Of a stretch of 64,000 nucleotides of DNA, positions 11,530 through 24,229 are shown piece after piece. The stretch is from Ehretia macrophylla. Lineage: Eukaryota; Streptophyta; Magnoliopsida; Boraginales; Ehretiaceae. Under the pieces are notes generated by a model. It saw only the letters and a program-made list of their open reading frames with translations, was not told the origin of the DNA and made no database searches. Position 1 is the stretch's first letter. Each line of letters starts with the position of its first letter. The stretch spans positions 8,663,501 through 8,727,500 of the forward strand of contig CM075765.1 in NCBI GenBank assembly GCA_037974665.1, read 5' to 3'. The position numbers were made by a program, and so were the translations under genes.

Positions 11530-13994
11530 TGTGACACCCGAGAATTTCACTATAAAATTTATTTATAATCCTTGCATACTTATGTGCGCATTTCTACGTG
11601 CATCATTTTTCTTGTTTAATTGTTTTTATTGTGGGTTACTATTCATAATATTTTTGACTGTTTTGAAAGCTTGATTTTAAATTTTTCATAGGTCACTCGA
11701 CATTTAAAAGGAACCAAGAAATTTTCGTTTTGAACTTTCGAGCTTAGGAGTGTGCGTTTGAAAAATGTTTTTCGTGACCATTGAATAGTGTTACGTTAGA
11801 ATAGTGCTAGTTGTAAATTAAAAAACATTTGTAATTGCAATTAACCATTAGTTGATCAAGATTAGAGACTAATTAGCTTATATTATTTAGTCATGCACCA
11901 CATATAATATTAGCCAACTCCTTAAATTAAAACATAAGCTTATTCTTGTCATCAAAACAAACAAAAAAATGACCTCTATGTCCCCTAGCTTGGCCGTCCA
12001 CTTCAAGGAGGAAAAAGGAGAATCTTGCTTCTTCAATCTTGCATTTTGAGCTTCTAGATTCATCTTGGGAGGGGTTTTGAGCAACCTAGAGTCTTCAACA
12101 ACCTTCTTCATCTTCAAAAATTGTGAGGGAGTCTCATTTTCTTGACTTTAAATTTTATGTGCATATGTTTAAATTTCTTGATTTGTCCATTATAGCTATA
12201 TATCTTGTTATGAATGCTTCCTATGAGTTATTTAATGTCTATAGAGCTAACTTTTGTGGTTTAATAACAAATTTAATGGTTGAATGTTGAATTTGATCAA
12301 AGAGATGATGAATAGTGCCTAGAACTAGGGTTTTGAGAAAATTTGCTAATTGACTTGAATTGATGCCTCAATTAGGTGCTCTAGACCCTAGGGAAGTTAG
12401 TTGAAAAGCCACGTTAGGTTGAATCACTCGAATTTGAACTTAATAACATAATTAGCTTACTTTAAAAAGGGGGATTTATACGTTATGCAATCCGGGCAAG
12501 TTTGGGCATTGATTTGGGTATCCTTGAGCTAAGGAAGCACCTTTGGTGCTTTCGTTTCGCAAAAATGGGGTTCGGTTAGTATGGCTATAGTTCAAACCCG
12601 TTTGGGGCCTTCCCAAACTTTTGCTTCAAAAATGAGTTTTAGTGACTTTAAAAGGTACCTTTGAGCTTAATTAGGAATATAGCAAGACTAGGGTATGATT
12701 GGGAATCTCGAACCATGCTTAGGAGAAAGAAAGCTTGGTTAAAGAAATGGGAAATGTAGTGTTTAGCCATTTTAGTTGCATTTGGAACTTGTTGTGTGTT
12801 AGTAATGCCTTGCATTGAATATTTAGGATGTATTTAAGTTATTTGAGTAGATTATTGGAATTAGTTGTGTTGATTGCTACTTTTGGTATCTTAAAGCTAA
12901 TATCGTGCTTATATGAACTGTTATCGTGCATATATGTGAGGGCGGCCTACTTTGTCATCCCTCTTACGCGTTATGTGTTATATTGATTGTTTGTGACTTG
13001 TATTGGGTTGCGCAACCTATGTCGGACATGGTAGCGTCGAGAAACACGGGCGGCGTCGGGCTTGCCGTGCTCCCTCGACTACCATGGTGCCTATTCCCTT
13101 TCTCGCTGAGGCATACTCCACTACCCCAGAGGCATGGTTCACCTGCTGGGCATGGACCTACCTCGGGAGAAAGGGTCGTAGGATCGGGATACATCCGGAG
13201 TATCCCAATTGTGGTGTTTGGGGTTTGCCGGCTTGTTCGTGATGCTCGTGGTTCGTGGCTCGTGGATGAAGTCTTGGAAGTGGAACCGTATCCTTTTTAA
13301 AGTGATTAATAGTTTGGTTTATTGTCTTGTTAGTTTATGTGGCTTGTATATGTTTACTTGTGTTGCATATCATATTGCACGTTGGCATGTTGCATCACCT
13401 CCCTCGCTGGGCAACTTTGTTGCTCACTCCTCATTTGAAATGTTTCAGGAGAAGCTGAGGTGAATCCCCAGCTATTAGAAGTAGAAGAAGAGGAAGAAGT
13501 TCACGTAGATCAGAATCCGTGACCTTGTGTGCTGAGGTGGATTTTATGTGCTTCTTGCGTGGAGTTCTTGTTAATAATGTATTTTGAGACTTTGGAGTCT
13601 TGTATATATATGTCTAGTAGATGTGTACTAGGATGTTAAAGAAAGTTGTTGGATTGTAATAATGAATTCTAGACTTTAATTTCCCTTGCATGCTTGGAGT
13701 GTTTGTTAATCTTCATATGGAACTTAGAATTTTATTGTATTTATTTACTTATGACTTAAACCAACTTATCTCGCATGCTTGTGTGCTTTAGTAGAATTTT
13801 GTTGCTCCAAGGCTCGGATGGCCTTGTGATTGTGTTTTGGCTTTGGAGTTATTGTTGATAAGTTGTTACTTTTAGTTCAGATGTCTTGAGTGAATGTTTA
13901 CAGGTAACAGTTTTGTCCTTGGTACAGAGGAGACTCTGTCCGAGTGACGGGTCCGAGCCTAACTTTAGCGTGGGGTTGGGCTCGGGGCGCTACA
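11530..13994 (+). repeat. Element B 3' LTR
   Basis: 2465 bp, TGTGACACCC...GCGCTACA, nearly identical to 4062-6525. The hairpin module copy is at 13027-13206. Followed by the CCATA duplication at 13995-13999. Confidence 0.97.
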
Positions 13995-13999
13995 CCATA
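13995..13999. repeat. Target site duplication of element B, right (CCATA)
   Basis: Identical to 4057-4061. The element A integrase frame continues directly from here. Confidence 0.95.
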
Positions 14000-15255
14000 A
14001 CTCAAGATACTCCATTCACCCCGGCGGAACAAAGATGTACCGGGATTTGAAGCAACACTATTGGTGGAATAATATGAAGAGAGAGATTACAGAGTTTGTG
14101 GCATGGTGTTTAACTTGTCAGAGGGTCAAAGCAGAACATCAACGACCGGCAGGTTTACTACAACCGTTGGAAATTCCCCGATGGAAATGGGAACATATAA
14201 CTATGGACTTTGTTATGGACCTACCCAGGTCACAAAAGGGTCATGACGCCGTTTGGGTCATAATGGATAGATTGACTAAGTCAGCACACTTCTTACCGAT
14301 GAACAAGGAGGATAGTCCTGAGAAACTGGGAGATATGTATGTGGCGGATATTGTAAGGTTGCATGGGATGCCTATGAGTATTGTATCGGATAAAGATCCT
14401 AGTTTTACTTCCCAATTTTGGAAAATATTACAAGAAGCTTTGGGGACAAAGTTAAGTTTTAGTACAGCTTACCACCCTCAGACTGATGGACAATCTGAGA
14501 GAACTATTCAAATCTTGCAGGATATGTTTAAGGCGTGTGTTCTAGACTTCAGAAAAGGTTGGGAGAAATATCTACCTCTAGCGGAGTTCGCTTATAATAA
14601 CAGCTATCAGGCCACTATCGGGATGGCCCCATTTGAGGCATTGTATGGACGTAAGTGTCGATCCCCAATTTACTGGGATGAAGTAGATAAGACGAAGACT
14701 TTTGACCCGACCCTGCTACCAGAACTTATAAAGACTGTTGATAATGTCCACCTTATCCGGAAACGGATGCTTACCGCCCAAAGCAGGAAGAAAAGTTATG
14801 CAGACCGACGGAGACGGAATTTGGAGTTTGAGGTCGGCGACAAGGTGTTCTTGAAGTTATCACCTCAGAGGGGACTGATTAAACATGGCAAGGGTGAAAA
14901 GTTGAGCCCGAGGTTTGTAGGACCATTTGAGATAATTGAGAAGGTTGGCAAGTTGGCATATCTCCTGGATCAACCCTAAAACCTCTCCAATATTCATGAC
15001 GTCTTCCATGTTTCAATGCTACGAAAGTATCGCCCTGACCCATCACACGTCTTGGAGCCAGAGCCATTACAGCTTCGGGAGAACTTGTCTTATGAAGAAA
15101 AGCCTATTCAGATTCTAGACGAACAAGATCGGGAGTTGTGTAACAAGTCGATACCGATGGTGAAAGTGTTGTGGGATAACCATGGAGTTGAAGAAGCGAT
15201 GTGGGAAAGGCGAGACCAGATAGAGCAACAGTATCTGGCATTATTTCAAAGGTAA
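13995..15255 (+). pseudogene. Element A pol, 3' part: integrase and chromodomain-like end
   Basis: Continuation of the frame cut at 4061. The integrase zinc-binding region (H...H...CLTC) lies near 14020-14125. The catalytic DDE residues are in the segments with TMDFV (about 14203), VSDKD (about 14386) and QSERT (about 14494). The chromodomain-like C terminus ends at TAA 15253-15255. One lesion interrupts the C-terminal part near 14978, where the frame shifts before the segment resumed from about 15000. This part is better preserved than the 5' part, with a 314-codon open stretch from 14035. Confidence 0.9.
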
Positions 15256-15259
15256 TATT

Positions 15260-15295
15260 GAATTTCAGGACGAAATTCTTTTAAGGAGGGGATAA
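15260..15295 (+). other. Element A pre-PPT hairpin and polypurine tract
   Basis: GAATTTC (15260-15266), loop AGGAC, GAAATTC (15272-15278) form a perfect 7 bp stem. It is in the same place as in B but has a different stem sequence. The tract AAGGAGGGGATAA follows up to the LTR start. Confidence 0.8.
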
Positions 15296-15309
15296 TGTGA
15301 GGCCCGATC

Positions 15310-15520
15310 TCGATTTGCGTGCGATACCTCGTTTCGTGTACCCTCACCTCGAATCGCGTGCCTTAACCTAGGTTTAAGAGTCGTGTCTTATTTTACGTGC
15401 CTCGCATTGAATTACGTGCATTCTTTTAGAGTTGCGTGCATATACTTATAATACGTGCATTTGTCTCGTAGTTTGTGCCTTACCTCGTAGTACGTGCCCT
15501 AGACCTAGGAAAGCGTGTCT
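15310..15520 (+). repeat. Degenerate ~20 bp repeat array with CGTG cores
   Basis: About eleven copies of (A/G/T)CGTG(C/T)-like cores, spaced roughly 15-25 bases, sit at the very start of the LTR, where U3 promoter sequences are expected. Five or more are ACGTGC or GCGTGC. ACGTG is the core recognised by many plant bZIP and bHLH factors; a regulatory role here is inference. Confidence 0.6.
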
Positions 15521-16524
15521 GCACGCTAATCAAGAAAGCACCCTACACGAAACACTAGACTATAGAATAATCCTACAAACTCCACTAACTATTATTCTAA
15601 TCCTAAGTCAATGCACTAGAAGACAAAATTTTACTAAACACTAAACATTCTTATTCTTTATTCCTATTCTTTTGCAAAACCCATGCACCTACAAATAAAT
15701 TATTCCTAAAACAAGACAAAAAATCAGAATTTCACATGCCTTGGCCGACCATGCCTTGCATTTGAACAAACATTGCAAAAATTAAAAACACTCCTAGACA
15801 AATTATGACACACACAAGACACAAGGCTTTAAAAAAATGACCTAACATCCTACCCAATGCCTCTCATTCTCGACCCACTCAAATGACCATGCTAAAGACA
15901 ATTCAAAATTCTCAATAGATGACAAAAAAAATCAGAATTTGGAAGCTCAAGGCCGACACACTCACACACAAAACACCAAACACTCTCAAAATTCTCTCAA
16001 GCTCTCTTTCTCTTTCATTTTCGTCCATGGCTGCAACTTGACTCTCCATAGCTCAAGCTCATCTTCTAAGGCTCCCCTAGGCTCTCAAGGACACTAAGAA
16101 ACTCGACCATAGCAGCCCAAGCAAGCAAGAAGCAAGAAAAAACGCATGCAAGCTCATAGAACTCTTCATTTCGGCCCTAGGTATGTTTTGATAGCTTCTA
16201 TTTCATTTCATTTTGTTCTAATCACATGCACATACTAAGAACATGATAACTAAGCCAGGAATCAAAGGAAAACAAGCTATCTCTCTCGGCCAAAGCAAGG
16301 AAGAAGCCTTTGTACATTTTGAAGAGCATTTGAGCATCATTAATCATCAATAGGCTAAGGTGAGGGTTAAACTCTTTTAAAAGCTTTCAAAAATCACATG
16401 CATGCCGTCATATGACTATATTTACCTCTGTAGTTGTTGTATATGTGTGTATATGAGCTTATATGACCATGCACGGCTAGATTTTTGGCTAGAACTTGAA
16501 GATAGGTAATAATCGTGTAGTTGG

Positions 16525-16918
16525 CAGATTTCTAACCTCGTAGAGCGAAGTACATTTGGCTAAGTACATGATGTTGAAAATGTGTGAAAATTGGTAGGTG
16601 ACTAGTTTTGCCAGTTATGAGCATTTTTTGTAGAAATAGGCCAAGGCCAATTTTGAATATAAGGCCTCCAAAATGGTAAAATATCGAAAGGTATCTAAAT
16701 CTGGAAAAATGGGAAATTCGAAGTAGAATCTGGCAACCTTCTGACCTTGTAGAACAAAACTGTTTTAGCCTAGCAAATGATGTCACAAATGCATACAAAT
16801 TGGCAGGTTTCTAGATTTTGTAGTTCAGGACATTTTTGGCAGAAATAGACCAAAGCCAATTCTGACTCTAAGATCCTCAAAAATAGCAAAAATCGTAATG
16901 TGTCTAAAACTGGACAGT
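16525..16918 (+). repeat. Diverged ~205 bp tandem duplication inside A 3' LTR
   Basis: Two successive units share an order of phrases: a stretch ending in CTTGTAGA or CTCGTAGAG, then TTGGCAGGT-like, TTTTTGTAGAAATAG-like, CCAAGGCCAATTTTGA-like and CTAAAACTGG-like segments. The units begin near 16525 and 16733. Confidence 0.55.
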
Positions 16919-17653
16919 TTTGCAAAGTCTCACGGTTTTGGCCATAACTCCTACGTCCGAACTCCAAATGAGGTGAGGTTTGTTTTTGGATTTAAACCAC
17001 TCATTAAGATTTAATTTGACATTTTGTTCACTGAAATTGGAGATTGTTTGCTTGTCTAAATGAATGTGGGATAATAGACCATTGCAGTGAGGTTTTTGTT
17101 TAGTGATATGCTTATAATCATGTGAGACCTTACTTAATTTGATTGATGTATAACTTGGGATCGTTAATTGATGAATGGTTTACTTAACCGCATGTTTAAA
17201 CACGGAATTGAGGCCCTAATGCTATTGACTTTTTGCTAAGAGATGATCTTATAGTTAAACGTGTTAAATTGTGTGGTTAATAGGCTGCCCGTAGTTGTTA
17301 TTATAGCTCTAAATGTAATTCCCGATGATTACATGTTGATAAGTAGATTTTTCTTGCACCAGGTCTCGTGTAAACGTCATTGCATGCTTGTATAGTCTTA
17401 TTACTTGATATGTGAACCCCAAAATGAGTTATATGACTTGATTTACATGTGTTACATGGCTGCCCGTTTAATATTCATATAACTCTATGTGTTTTACAAG
17501 TGAAGATTCATGTCAAAGCATGCCTCATGTGTTTACCTGTCTATGTGCGATCTTATAATTGCTCGGAGGCAACCTACTTTATTGTCTTCCTAATGTGATA
17601 TGTTAAATGTTATAATTGTGCATTGCATACAAGGTTGCAACTTTTCTTTTTAG

Positions 17654-17798
17654 CATGGTAGCGTTTCATACACACCGGGCGGCATTAGGCTTGCCGGTGC
17701 TACCGTGACTATCATGGTCCAATTCTCTCTCTCGCTTAGGGGATTGACTTCATCGGAAAGTTGGGTCGTAGGATTTTGGGGTACATCCGGAGTACACC
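17654..17798 (+). promoter_or_regulatory. Conserved LTR hairpin module, A 3' LTR copy
   Basis: Stem 1 runs from CATGGTA (17654) to TATCATG (ends 17716), with one G-U pair. The inner stem is CACCGG (17673) with CCGGTG (17694) and a 15-nt apical loop, the same loop length as in B. Stem 2 is GGGGTAC (17778), loop ATCCGGA, GTACACC, with one mismatch. Confidence 0.55.
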
Positions 17799-18809
17799 CA
17801 TTTGGCGTGATAAGTGGATGATTTGAAATTGGCCGCAACAACTGTTATTGGAAATGAATTGAGAGAAAAAGCTCACCGTATCATTTTCATTATGTGATTA
17901 AGTACTCTCGCTTGGTTCCTAGAGGACCTCGGGGAGGAAAGACGGGTAATTGTGTTCGTTTATATTTATATTATGTTATAAACTTACTTGTGTTATATGT
18001 CATGCTTTCAAAAAGGGTTTTTTATAGTTTAGTCGAAAAAAAGGTTTTCAAAACATATTTCTCGTTCCCCCTCGCTAAGTTCATAAGGACTCACCCTCTT
18101 TTATCATCACAAGTGAAGAAGATCAGGAACAGGTACCCGAGGATAACGTGTCTATTGATGACTCCTTGGAGTGATTGCCTGCCCTACGTGTCTTACTTGA
18201 ATGTGGCTATTTTGTAAACGATATGTTTGTTTTGAAGACTATCTCTTATGTTGTTTGTCGTTGTTATTGTAAATGAACCCCGTTGTAATTTGGGGTCTAA
18301 TTTTGGTTTGTACAAACTATAACTAGACAGATACTCTTTTGGTCATTTTGCTATCACCACTTTGATTAGTAGCTACTACAGGCTTATGAAGTATTAGGCA
18401 AAGAGCCAAGTCAAATGAATCTATCCAATCTTAAGCAGGTACACTTTTGTAGGTTAAGGGATATCGGACACTTGTGTAACAGGAATTAACAAATAAACGG
18501 GACATAGTTATCATGATAGGTGTTAATCAAACGAGACCTTAAGATAAATAGTAGGCATATCAGTTGGTGATAAATAGTAATCTTAGTTGGAATCGAATTT
18601 GGGATTGAAAGTTTTGAGGCGTTTAAAAAATTAGGTCAAACTAAAGAGCCCAATTACAGCCGTTATACTGCCGATTTTTCAAAAAACTTTTGGAGTTCTA
18701 GTCTAATGAATAAGCTTAACCTTCGTCAATCGGTTTTAGTTGTAATATAACGAGAACAATTAGTTCACGCCCTAGTCTATCCTCTATAAGTTGAGTTGGG
18801 GACGTGACA

Positions 18810-19152
18810 CAAGTAGGTGGACTTATCATATAAGTAAAGCTTGATTGATAATGTAGAGTGGTATGATAAGCAGATTAAAAAGATAGAATTTTAATGGTTT
18901 TAACTTTACATGCTTGTGTGTTATGTTGTTGGGTTCCAAGACTCAGATGGCCTCGAGGAATTCGTAGTGTGTGATGGCATTGGAGGATGAGATTGTATCT
19001 TGGAGTTGGATTGTGGTTTTGAGGATAAGTTACTGTTTGTAGGTGAACTGATAGCTCTATAAACAGGAGAGACTCCATTCGTTTTCCCTTGTTTTTCGTG
19101 CCTTGGGTTTCGAGCTTGAAACTCCGGTCTTGAGAGGGATCGGGGTGTTACA
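18810..19152 (+). repeat. Element C 5' LTR, tail after the element A insertion
   Basis: Begins CAAGTAGGTGG, as 23886-23896 does within the 3' LTR, and ends GGGGTGTTACA. Contains the GGAGAGACTCCATTC block at 19066-19080. Confidence 0.88.
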
Positions 19153-20989
19153 GAAGTGGTATCAGAGCTTATATAGCTCTCAGCCGGGATAAGGACTTCG
19201 GCCTGTTAGGTAGTACCCTTGAATTGTATGCTTGTAAAGCATGTTATGTGGATATAGTAATATATGTGATTTGTGTGCTAGGTATATGAATGTCTTGTGT
19301 GCTCGGAATGTGAAAAGTCGTATATTAATAATTAATTTATGTACTTGTGTCTAGGTTGTTGTTTAAGTGACCTTGTGTGATTATATGATCATGTAATAGT
19401 TGCTTGTCTAAGTATATGCTTCTCTAAGTGAATAGCATGCTAGCATGGAAGTAAAATGTGAAAGGTCTATTACATGAATATGTGTGTTTATGACATGTCT
19501 AGATTTTCTTATAAGCTTAGTGCATCATATGTGACTATGTGAGTAATATAATTTGAGTGTAAACAATTTGTCTATATGTGTTATATGATTACTTATATTA
19601 TATCACTGCTTCTACTAGTACGATGGTGAATGAAGTATAACATTTGAATTAGATTTACTTGCTAGAAATAGTTAATCTTGAATGTATGTGCATGTATGTG
19701 GGACTGGTAGGTTTTTGAATGAAAATGTGTACTTATTTGTCAAACTTGTATGAAATGTGAAAGATGTGCACTATATGTATTTACGTGGCTATGTATACAT
19801 CTATGTGATTTAATTGTGCAGTACGTGAAAAAGAAAAGGGTGATATATGCCAATATGAGATTATGTGTGAATTTAGCTGATTCTCAGAGAAATACTTACC
19901 TTGTATATTAATAGTAACATGTGTGATTTAATTTCATAAAGTAAAAAAAAAAAAAAAAAACTGTCATTTGTGTTCAGATAACTTGTTAGGTAAAGGTAGG
20001 TGACAATACATCTTAGTCTAACTAATGAATACATAATCGTTTCAGAAGTTAACTGTGCCTATGTGATAAATACATGTTACGTGAGCATTAAATTCAAAAA
20101 GTTGAGCATGTGTTAATACATGTATATTTTATATGATTTTGACTTCATGCATACATATTACCCTTTGAACTGGTAAGTGGTCTCTCCCCTCTATTGCACG
20201 ATGGCTGGTAGCAAACCCACTAGAGATGTAAACTAATCAAAAGAGGAGGCAGTTAGTCAAACATCAGAGCGAGATCTTATATACTATACAGTTGGACTTC
20301 TTGAGAGGCATTCACTTTGGCAATATTCTGGAGAGGCATTCACTTTGGCAATATTCTTGTCGGAGGTTAACTGTTGACAGTGGATTTTAGTGGCATTTCC
20401 ATCAGTAGTATTGCTTGGGAATCTCGGATGGAATCTTTATTTGGTATCATGTATGAACTTCTTATCGGGTATTTCTACCTAAGAGAGTTTATATTCAAAG
20501 GTATCAGACATCATCCCTGACATGGATTCTTATCTAGGTCCTTATTTGGGATTTCACATATGGCATCACTTCGGTATTCTTATTAGGCATTTCTCGGTAT
20601 TATCTGGATATTTCTTGGTATTATCTTATCTATACACAAGAATTACTATTGGGGTTTCTATTCAACTCCGTCTTCGGTATTTAAATATGGAATCCCTTAT
20701 GGTATTCTCTCGTTATTACTAAAAGATCTTCTCGTACGATATTCCTATTTGTGCTGCTATCTGGTATTGTCATAGGAGCCTTTATTTGGCTACCTTGCTA
20801 TGATTTCAGCGGTGGAGATCATTGATATTCTAGTTGGATTTCTTGGTCGTAGTATGGTGAATATTCTTGATAGTCTTTTTGGATGCTACACTTCTTAACT
20901 TCAAGTTCAACGAGAATTGCTGCAGTCATTGAGAGTTTCTTTTGAGTCTAAGAAACTGTGAGGACGCAATTTTTGTAAGGAAAGGAGAG
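19153..20989 (+). other. Element C interior: primer site, short start, T/G-rich degenerate repeat
   Basis: The primer site TGGTATCAGAGC is at 19157-19168. An 18-base A run is at 19943-19960. ATGGCTGGT at 20201 resembles the gag start of element A but stops after 12 codons. A 28 bp unit is tandemly doubled at 20303-20358. From about 20340 to 20920 the sequence is a degenerate array of GGTATTCTT- and GGCATTTCT-like phrases, also seen in element D. The 3' end holds a weakened form of the AGGA-loop hairpin (20954-20971) and a purine tract before 20990. No gag, RT or integrase motif is present. Confidence 0.75.
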
Positions 20990-23900
20990 TGTGATGACCC
21001 AGACCTAGCGTATAGACATTTTTATTAATTTGCATATATTCATTTTATTAAATTGCACCATTCTTGAAAAACGTGCCACGATAACTATTGCATTCACTAA
21101 AATTACATTCATTTGGCTTTCTCGAAACAATTTAAAATGATTTAATTTCACTATTTGAATGTGAAGTCTCGAACCCGAGAATAATTATTTTTATTATTAT
21201 CACCATTTGTATTTATTTAAATTATATTTAATTGATTTACATAAAGTCATTAATTTATTACTTTCATTATTTGTACTTATTTAACTTATATTTAAATAAT
21301 TTTTCAGGACACTTATTCTATTATTTTAATTATTTAAAATTATTTTACATGTCTTTAAATTAATTTATCTTACTATTCGAACGGGAAGCCCAAGCCCGGA
21401 TCTGAACGAGCTAGTTTATTATTTTAATAATTATATTTATTTATGTTTCCCAGACCCGAACGAGCTGGATTATTTTCAATATTAATTATAATTATTTAAA
21501 TTGGATTTAAAAGAGTTATCATAAATTATTATCTAATGTTTATTATTTATTTACTTTTAATTAATTTAAACTACCTGAGCCCATATAGACTTTTAATTTA
21601 TTATATTTAATCATTCTGTGTGCATATTTGACTTATCTGCCCGTCGTTTGGCCTTACTTGCTTTTATATGATTTAATTTTCAAATTGAACTTGAGCTCGA
21701 GTAAAATTTTGAACTGCTTTATTTTTTGAATTTGATATCTTCCCCCTGAATATTACTGTATTAAATATATTCTTTCATTATTTGATTGTGCATTTTATGT
21801 CTCGAGCGTGAAGAAAATAAATGTTTGTAGTGTCCCTGAGTGAATAGTCAAATTTAATTAATTTGGGCATTTAGCTTTCTAAATAATTTTCTACTATGTT
21901 AACTAGCCAATTGTATTTTAATAAGCCCAATCCTTTAGCTAGGCCATTTATTTACATAACTTATGTATAATTGTACATATATTAGATAGTAGACTAAAGC
22001 AAAAAATTTAGCAAAAGAAAGAAAATGAAATCGGGTTAGCAGCAGCAAGGAAAATCGTGAGGCACTATTTGCTATATGTTTTCTTTTTGCCAACTAGATA
22101 ACCTTATATACTTATATTATTTGTTAACTAAGCAAAACAATAGTCAAAGATACCAAAAGAAAAAGAATTGAACCCGTGAACAGCAGCAACAGCAAAGGAA
22201 AAAAAAAACGTGAAGGCTTTGAGCTTAGGGTTGACTTCTTTCTTCATTTTTCTTCAATTCTTGCTTGGATTAAAGGTGGTTCTAGCTATTTTTCTTCCTT
22301 TCCTAGCTTTACCAAGGTGAGGGAGCTTACATTTATAGCATTTTTAAGTTTGTGTCAATTTTTGAGTTTTTGTAATTTGTTGATTATAGCGATTAAAATG
22401 CTCAAATATGGTGTTATACATGCTTTACACGTCATGTGGACCTTGCTAGCTTAGTCTACAAGCTTAATCCATGGTTGAATGATTGAGTGTATGAAAGAGG
22501 CAACGAATAGTGATGAATTTTAGGGTTTCGTTTTTAATTGCTATTTAGAGTGAATTGATGCTTCCTTTAGATACTCTAGACATTATTGAAACTAGTTAGA
22601 AGCTCACATATAATTAATTTGCCGGGATTGAGTTAAACTGCAAATTAGCTAACTTTTTTTTAAAAGGGGTTTTTCATGAAATGTAATCGGGTACATTTAG
22701 ACTTTAGATTAGGTATCCATGGGGCATAAAAGCACTATTGGTGCTTTCGTTGCGTTAAATTGGGCCCCGAATAAGGTAGTTGTAGTTAAAATTCACTCGA
22801 GGCCTTCCCGAACTTTTGTCTCCAAAGCGGGTTTTCAAGGCTTGGATATGTGTCTTTTGGTATCCTTAGGAATGTAGTAAGATCGGTTTATAGAATTGAG
22901 GCCTTGATTTTCGTTTAGAAGAAGAATTGTCTAACGATTAAAGGGAAAAATGTGAGAATTAGATGCTTTTGTGTTATATGAACTTGTAGATGCTTGTTAG
23001 GTGTTTATATGCATGCTAAAGATATATTTAAGCTATCTATAGAGTTTTGTGAAAAATATGATATTTGCCTATTTTGTGGTTATATAGCTATTTCGCGTAT
23101 ATTGGCTTATATTGTGAATAACTACAAGGGCGGCCTACTTTGTAGTCCATCTTATGTGTTACTTGGAAATCTTGGCTCTCGTGAATTTGATTCGGGGTTG
23201 CGCAACCTATTCGGGCATGGTAGTGTCGAGTAACACGGGCGGCATCGGGCTTATCGTGTTCCCTCGGCTACCATGGTTTTCCAGTCCTTTTCTCGTTGAG
23301 GCATACTCCCTTACCTCAGAGGTGTGGCTCACCTCGTTGGGGCATATGGACCTATCTCGGGAGATATGGGTCGTAGGATCGGGGTATATCCGGTGTACCT
23401 CATTTGAAAGAATAAGGGGTTGCCGACACTTGTTGAATATATTGGCTCGTTGTTCGTGATTGAAGACAAAAATAAAACCGTATTCTTTTTATACGTGGCT
23501 AAGTACTTCTCTTATTAGCTTTATTATTCTGTGTTGTATATGTTATTTTTTGTTGCATCTCATGAAAGCATTCCTCGGTATGCTGCATCACCTCTTTTAC
23601 TAAGTAACTTTGGTTACTCATTCCTAATTTTAACATGTTACAGGTACAGTTACAACAACTACCTTGAGTGCTATGTTGCTGGTTGCTTATCTTGTTGATG
23701 TTGAATGCCTTTGAAGATGTGTGTTATTGTATTATGTCTTATTTTGAGACCTTTGAGGTCCTGTATGTATTAATGATAAATTTTGTGGGTTGTAATTAAA
23801 GTTGTAGTCTTGAATAGTTAGTGGCGTAGTTGGCATGTAATAGTTAAAGATAGACTTTACTGTCTTTTGATTGCATGCTTGTGTGACAAGTAGGTGGACT

Positions 23901-24229
23901 TATCATATAAGTAAAGCTTGATTGATAATGTAGAGAGGTATGATAAACGGATTAAAAAGATCGAATTTTAATGGTTTTAACTTTGCATGCTTGTGTGTTA
24001 TGTTGTTGGGTTCCAATGCTCATATGGCCTTAAGGAGTTCGTAGTGTGTGATGACATTGAAGGATGGGATTGTATCTTGGAGTTGGATTGTGGTTTTGAG
24101 GATAAGTTACTGCTTGCTGGTGAAATGATAGCCCTATAAACAGGGGAGACTCACTCCATTTTCCCTTGTTTTTCGAGCCTTGGGTTTCGGGCTTGGGGCT
24201 CCGATCTCGAGAGGCATCGGGGTGTTACA
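20990..24229 (+). repeat. Element C 3' LTR
   Basis: 3240 bp, TGTGATGACCC...GTGTTACA. The 5' third is very AT-rich with recurring CCCGAACGAGCT-like phrases (about 21165-21480). The hairpin module is at 23216-23401 and a third hairpin AGTAAC/GTTACT at 23603-23618. Confidence 0.88.
23216..23401 (+). promoter_or_regulatory. Conserved LTR hairpin module, C copy
   Basis: CATGGTA pairs with TACCATG (ends 23275). TCGAG/CTCGG and CACGG/TCGTG stay paired through G-U wobbles. Stem 2 is GGGGTAT, loop ATCCGGT, GTACCTC (23381-23401), fully paired when two wobbles are allowed. Confidence 0.55.

Larger units (their letters stand above)
4062..13994 (+). mobile_element. Element B: near-complete Ty3/gypsy (Tekay-like chromovirus)
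   Basis: A full-length LTR retrotransposon of 9.93 kb with TG...CA LTRs, perfect 5 bp target duplication, tRNA-Met primer site, one long gag-pol frame, a hairpin and a polypurine tract. LTRs differ at about 20-25 of 2464 positions by eye (around 1%), so insertion is recent. It splits element A's pol exactly in frame between the RNase H/linker part and the integrase zinc-binding part. Gag-pol lacks only two glutamine codons changed to TAG. Confidence 0.97.
1..18809 (+). mobile_element. Element A: Ty3/gypsy (chromovirus-like), left end outside window
   Basis: The first 526 bases match 18286-18809, so they are the tail of the 5' LTR and the end of the 3' LTR of one element. Between them lie a primer site, a decayed gag-pol frame, a polypurine tract and the 3' LTR. 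Element B is inserted inside pol. The chromodomain-like C terminus and domain order protease, RT, RNase H, integrase place it in Ty3/gypsy, probably the Tekay/Del group. The two LTR tails differ at roughly 5-6% of sites by eye, so A is clearly older than B. A itself sits in the 5' LTR of element C. Confidence 0.9.
15296..18809 (+). repeat. Element A 3' LTR
   Basis: About 3.5 kb, TGTGAGGCCC...GACGTGACA. Its last 524 bases match 1-526. Unlike the other LTRs it opens with a dense array of CGTG-containing units (15310-15520), and carries a diverged internal duplication (16525-16918). The hairpin module is at 17654-17798. The bases after 18809 belong to element C, whose intact 3' LTR reads straight through the insertion point near 23888. 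Confidence 0.92.
18810..24229 (+). mobile_element. Element C: gag-pol-less LTR retrotransposon (gypsy-type ends), left end outside
   Basis: 18810-19152 is the tail of the 5' LTR and matches 23887-24229. Between lie a tRNA-Met primer site, a 1.84 kb interior without gag-pol, a hairpin-like sequence and a purine tract. LTR tails differ at about 6% by eye, so C is old, consistent with A having inserted into it. Its size and lack of coding sequence fit a non-autonomous (LARD-like) element. Confidence 0.85.

Noticed and set aside
22176..22454. 92-codon open frame in the C 3' LTR
   Set aside because: Lies in LTR sequence, no family resemblance, and starts within an A-rich run; judged chance.
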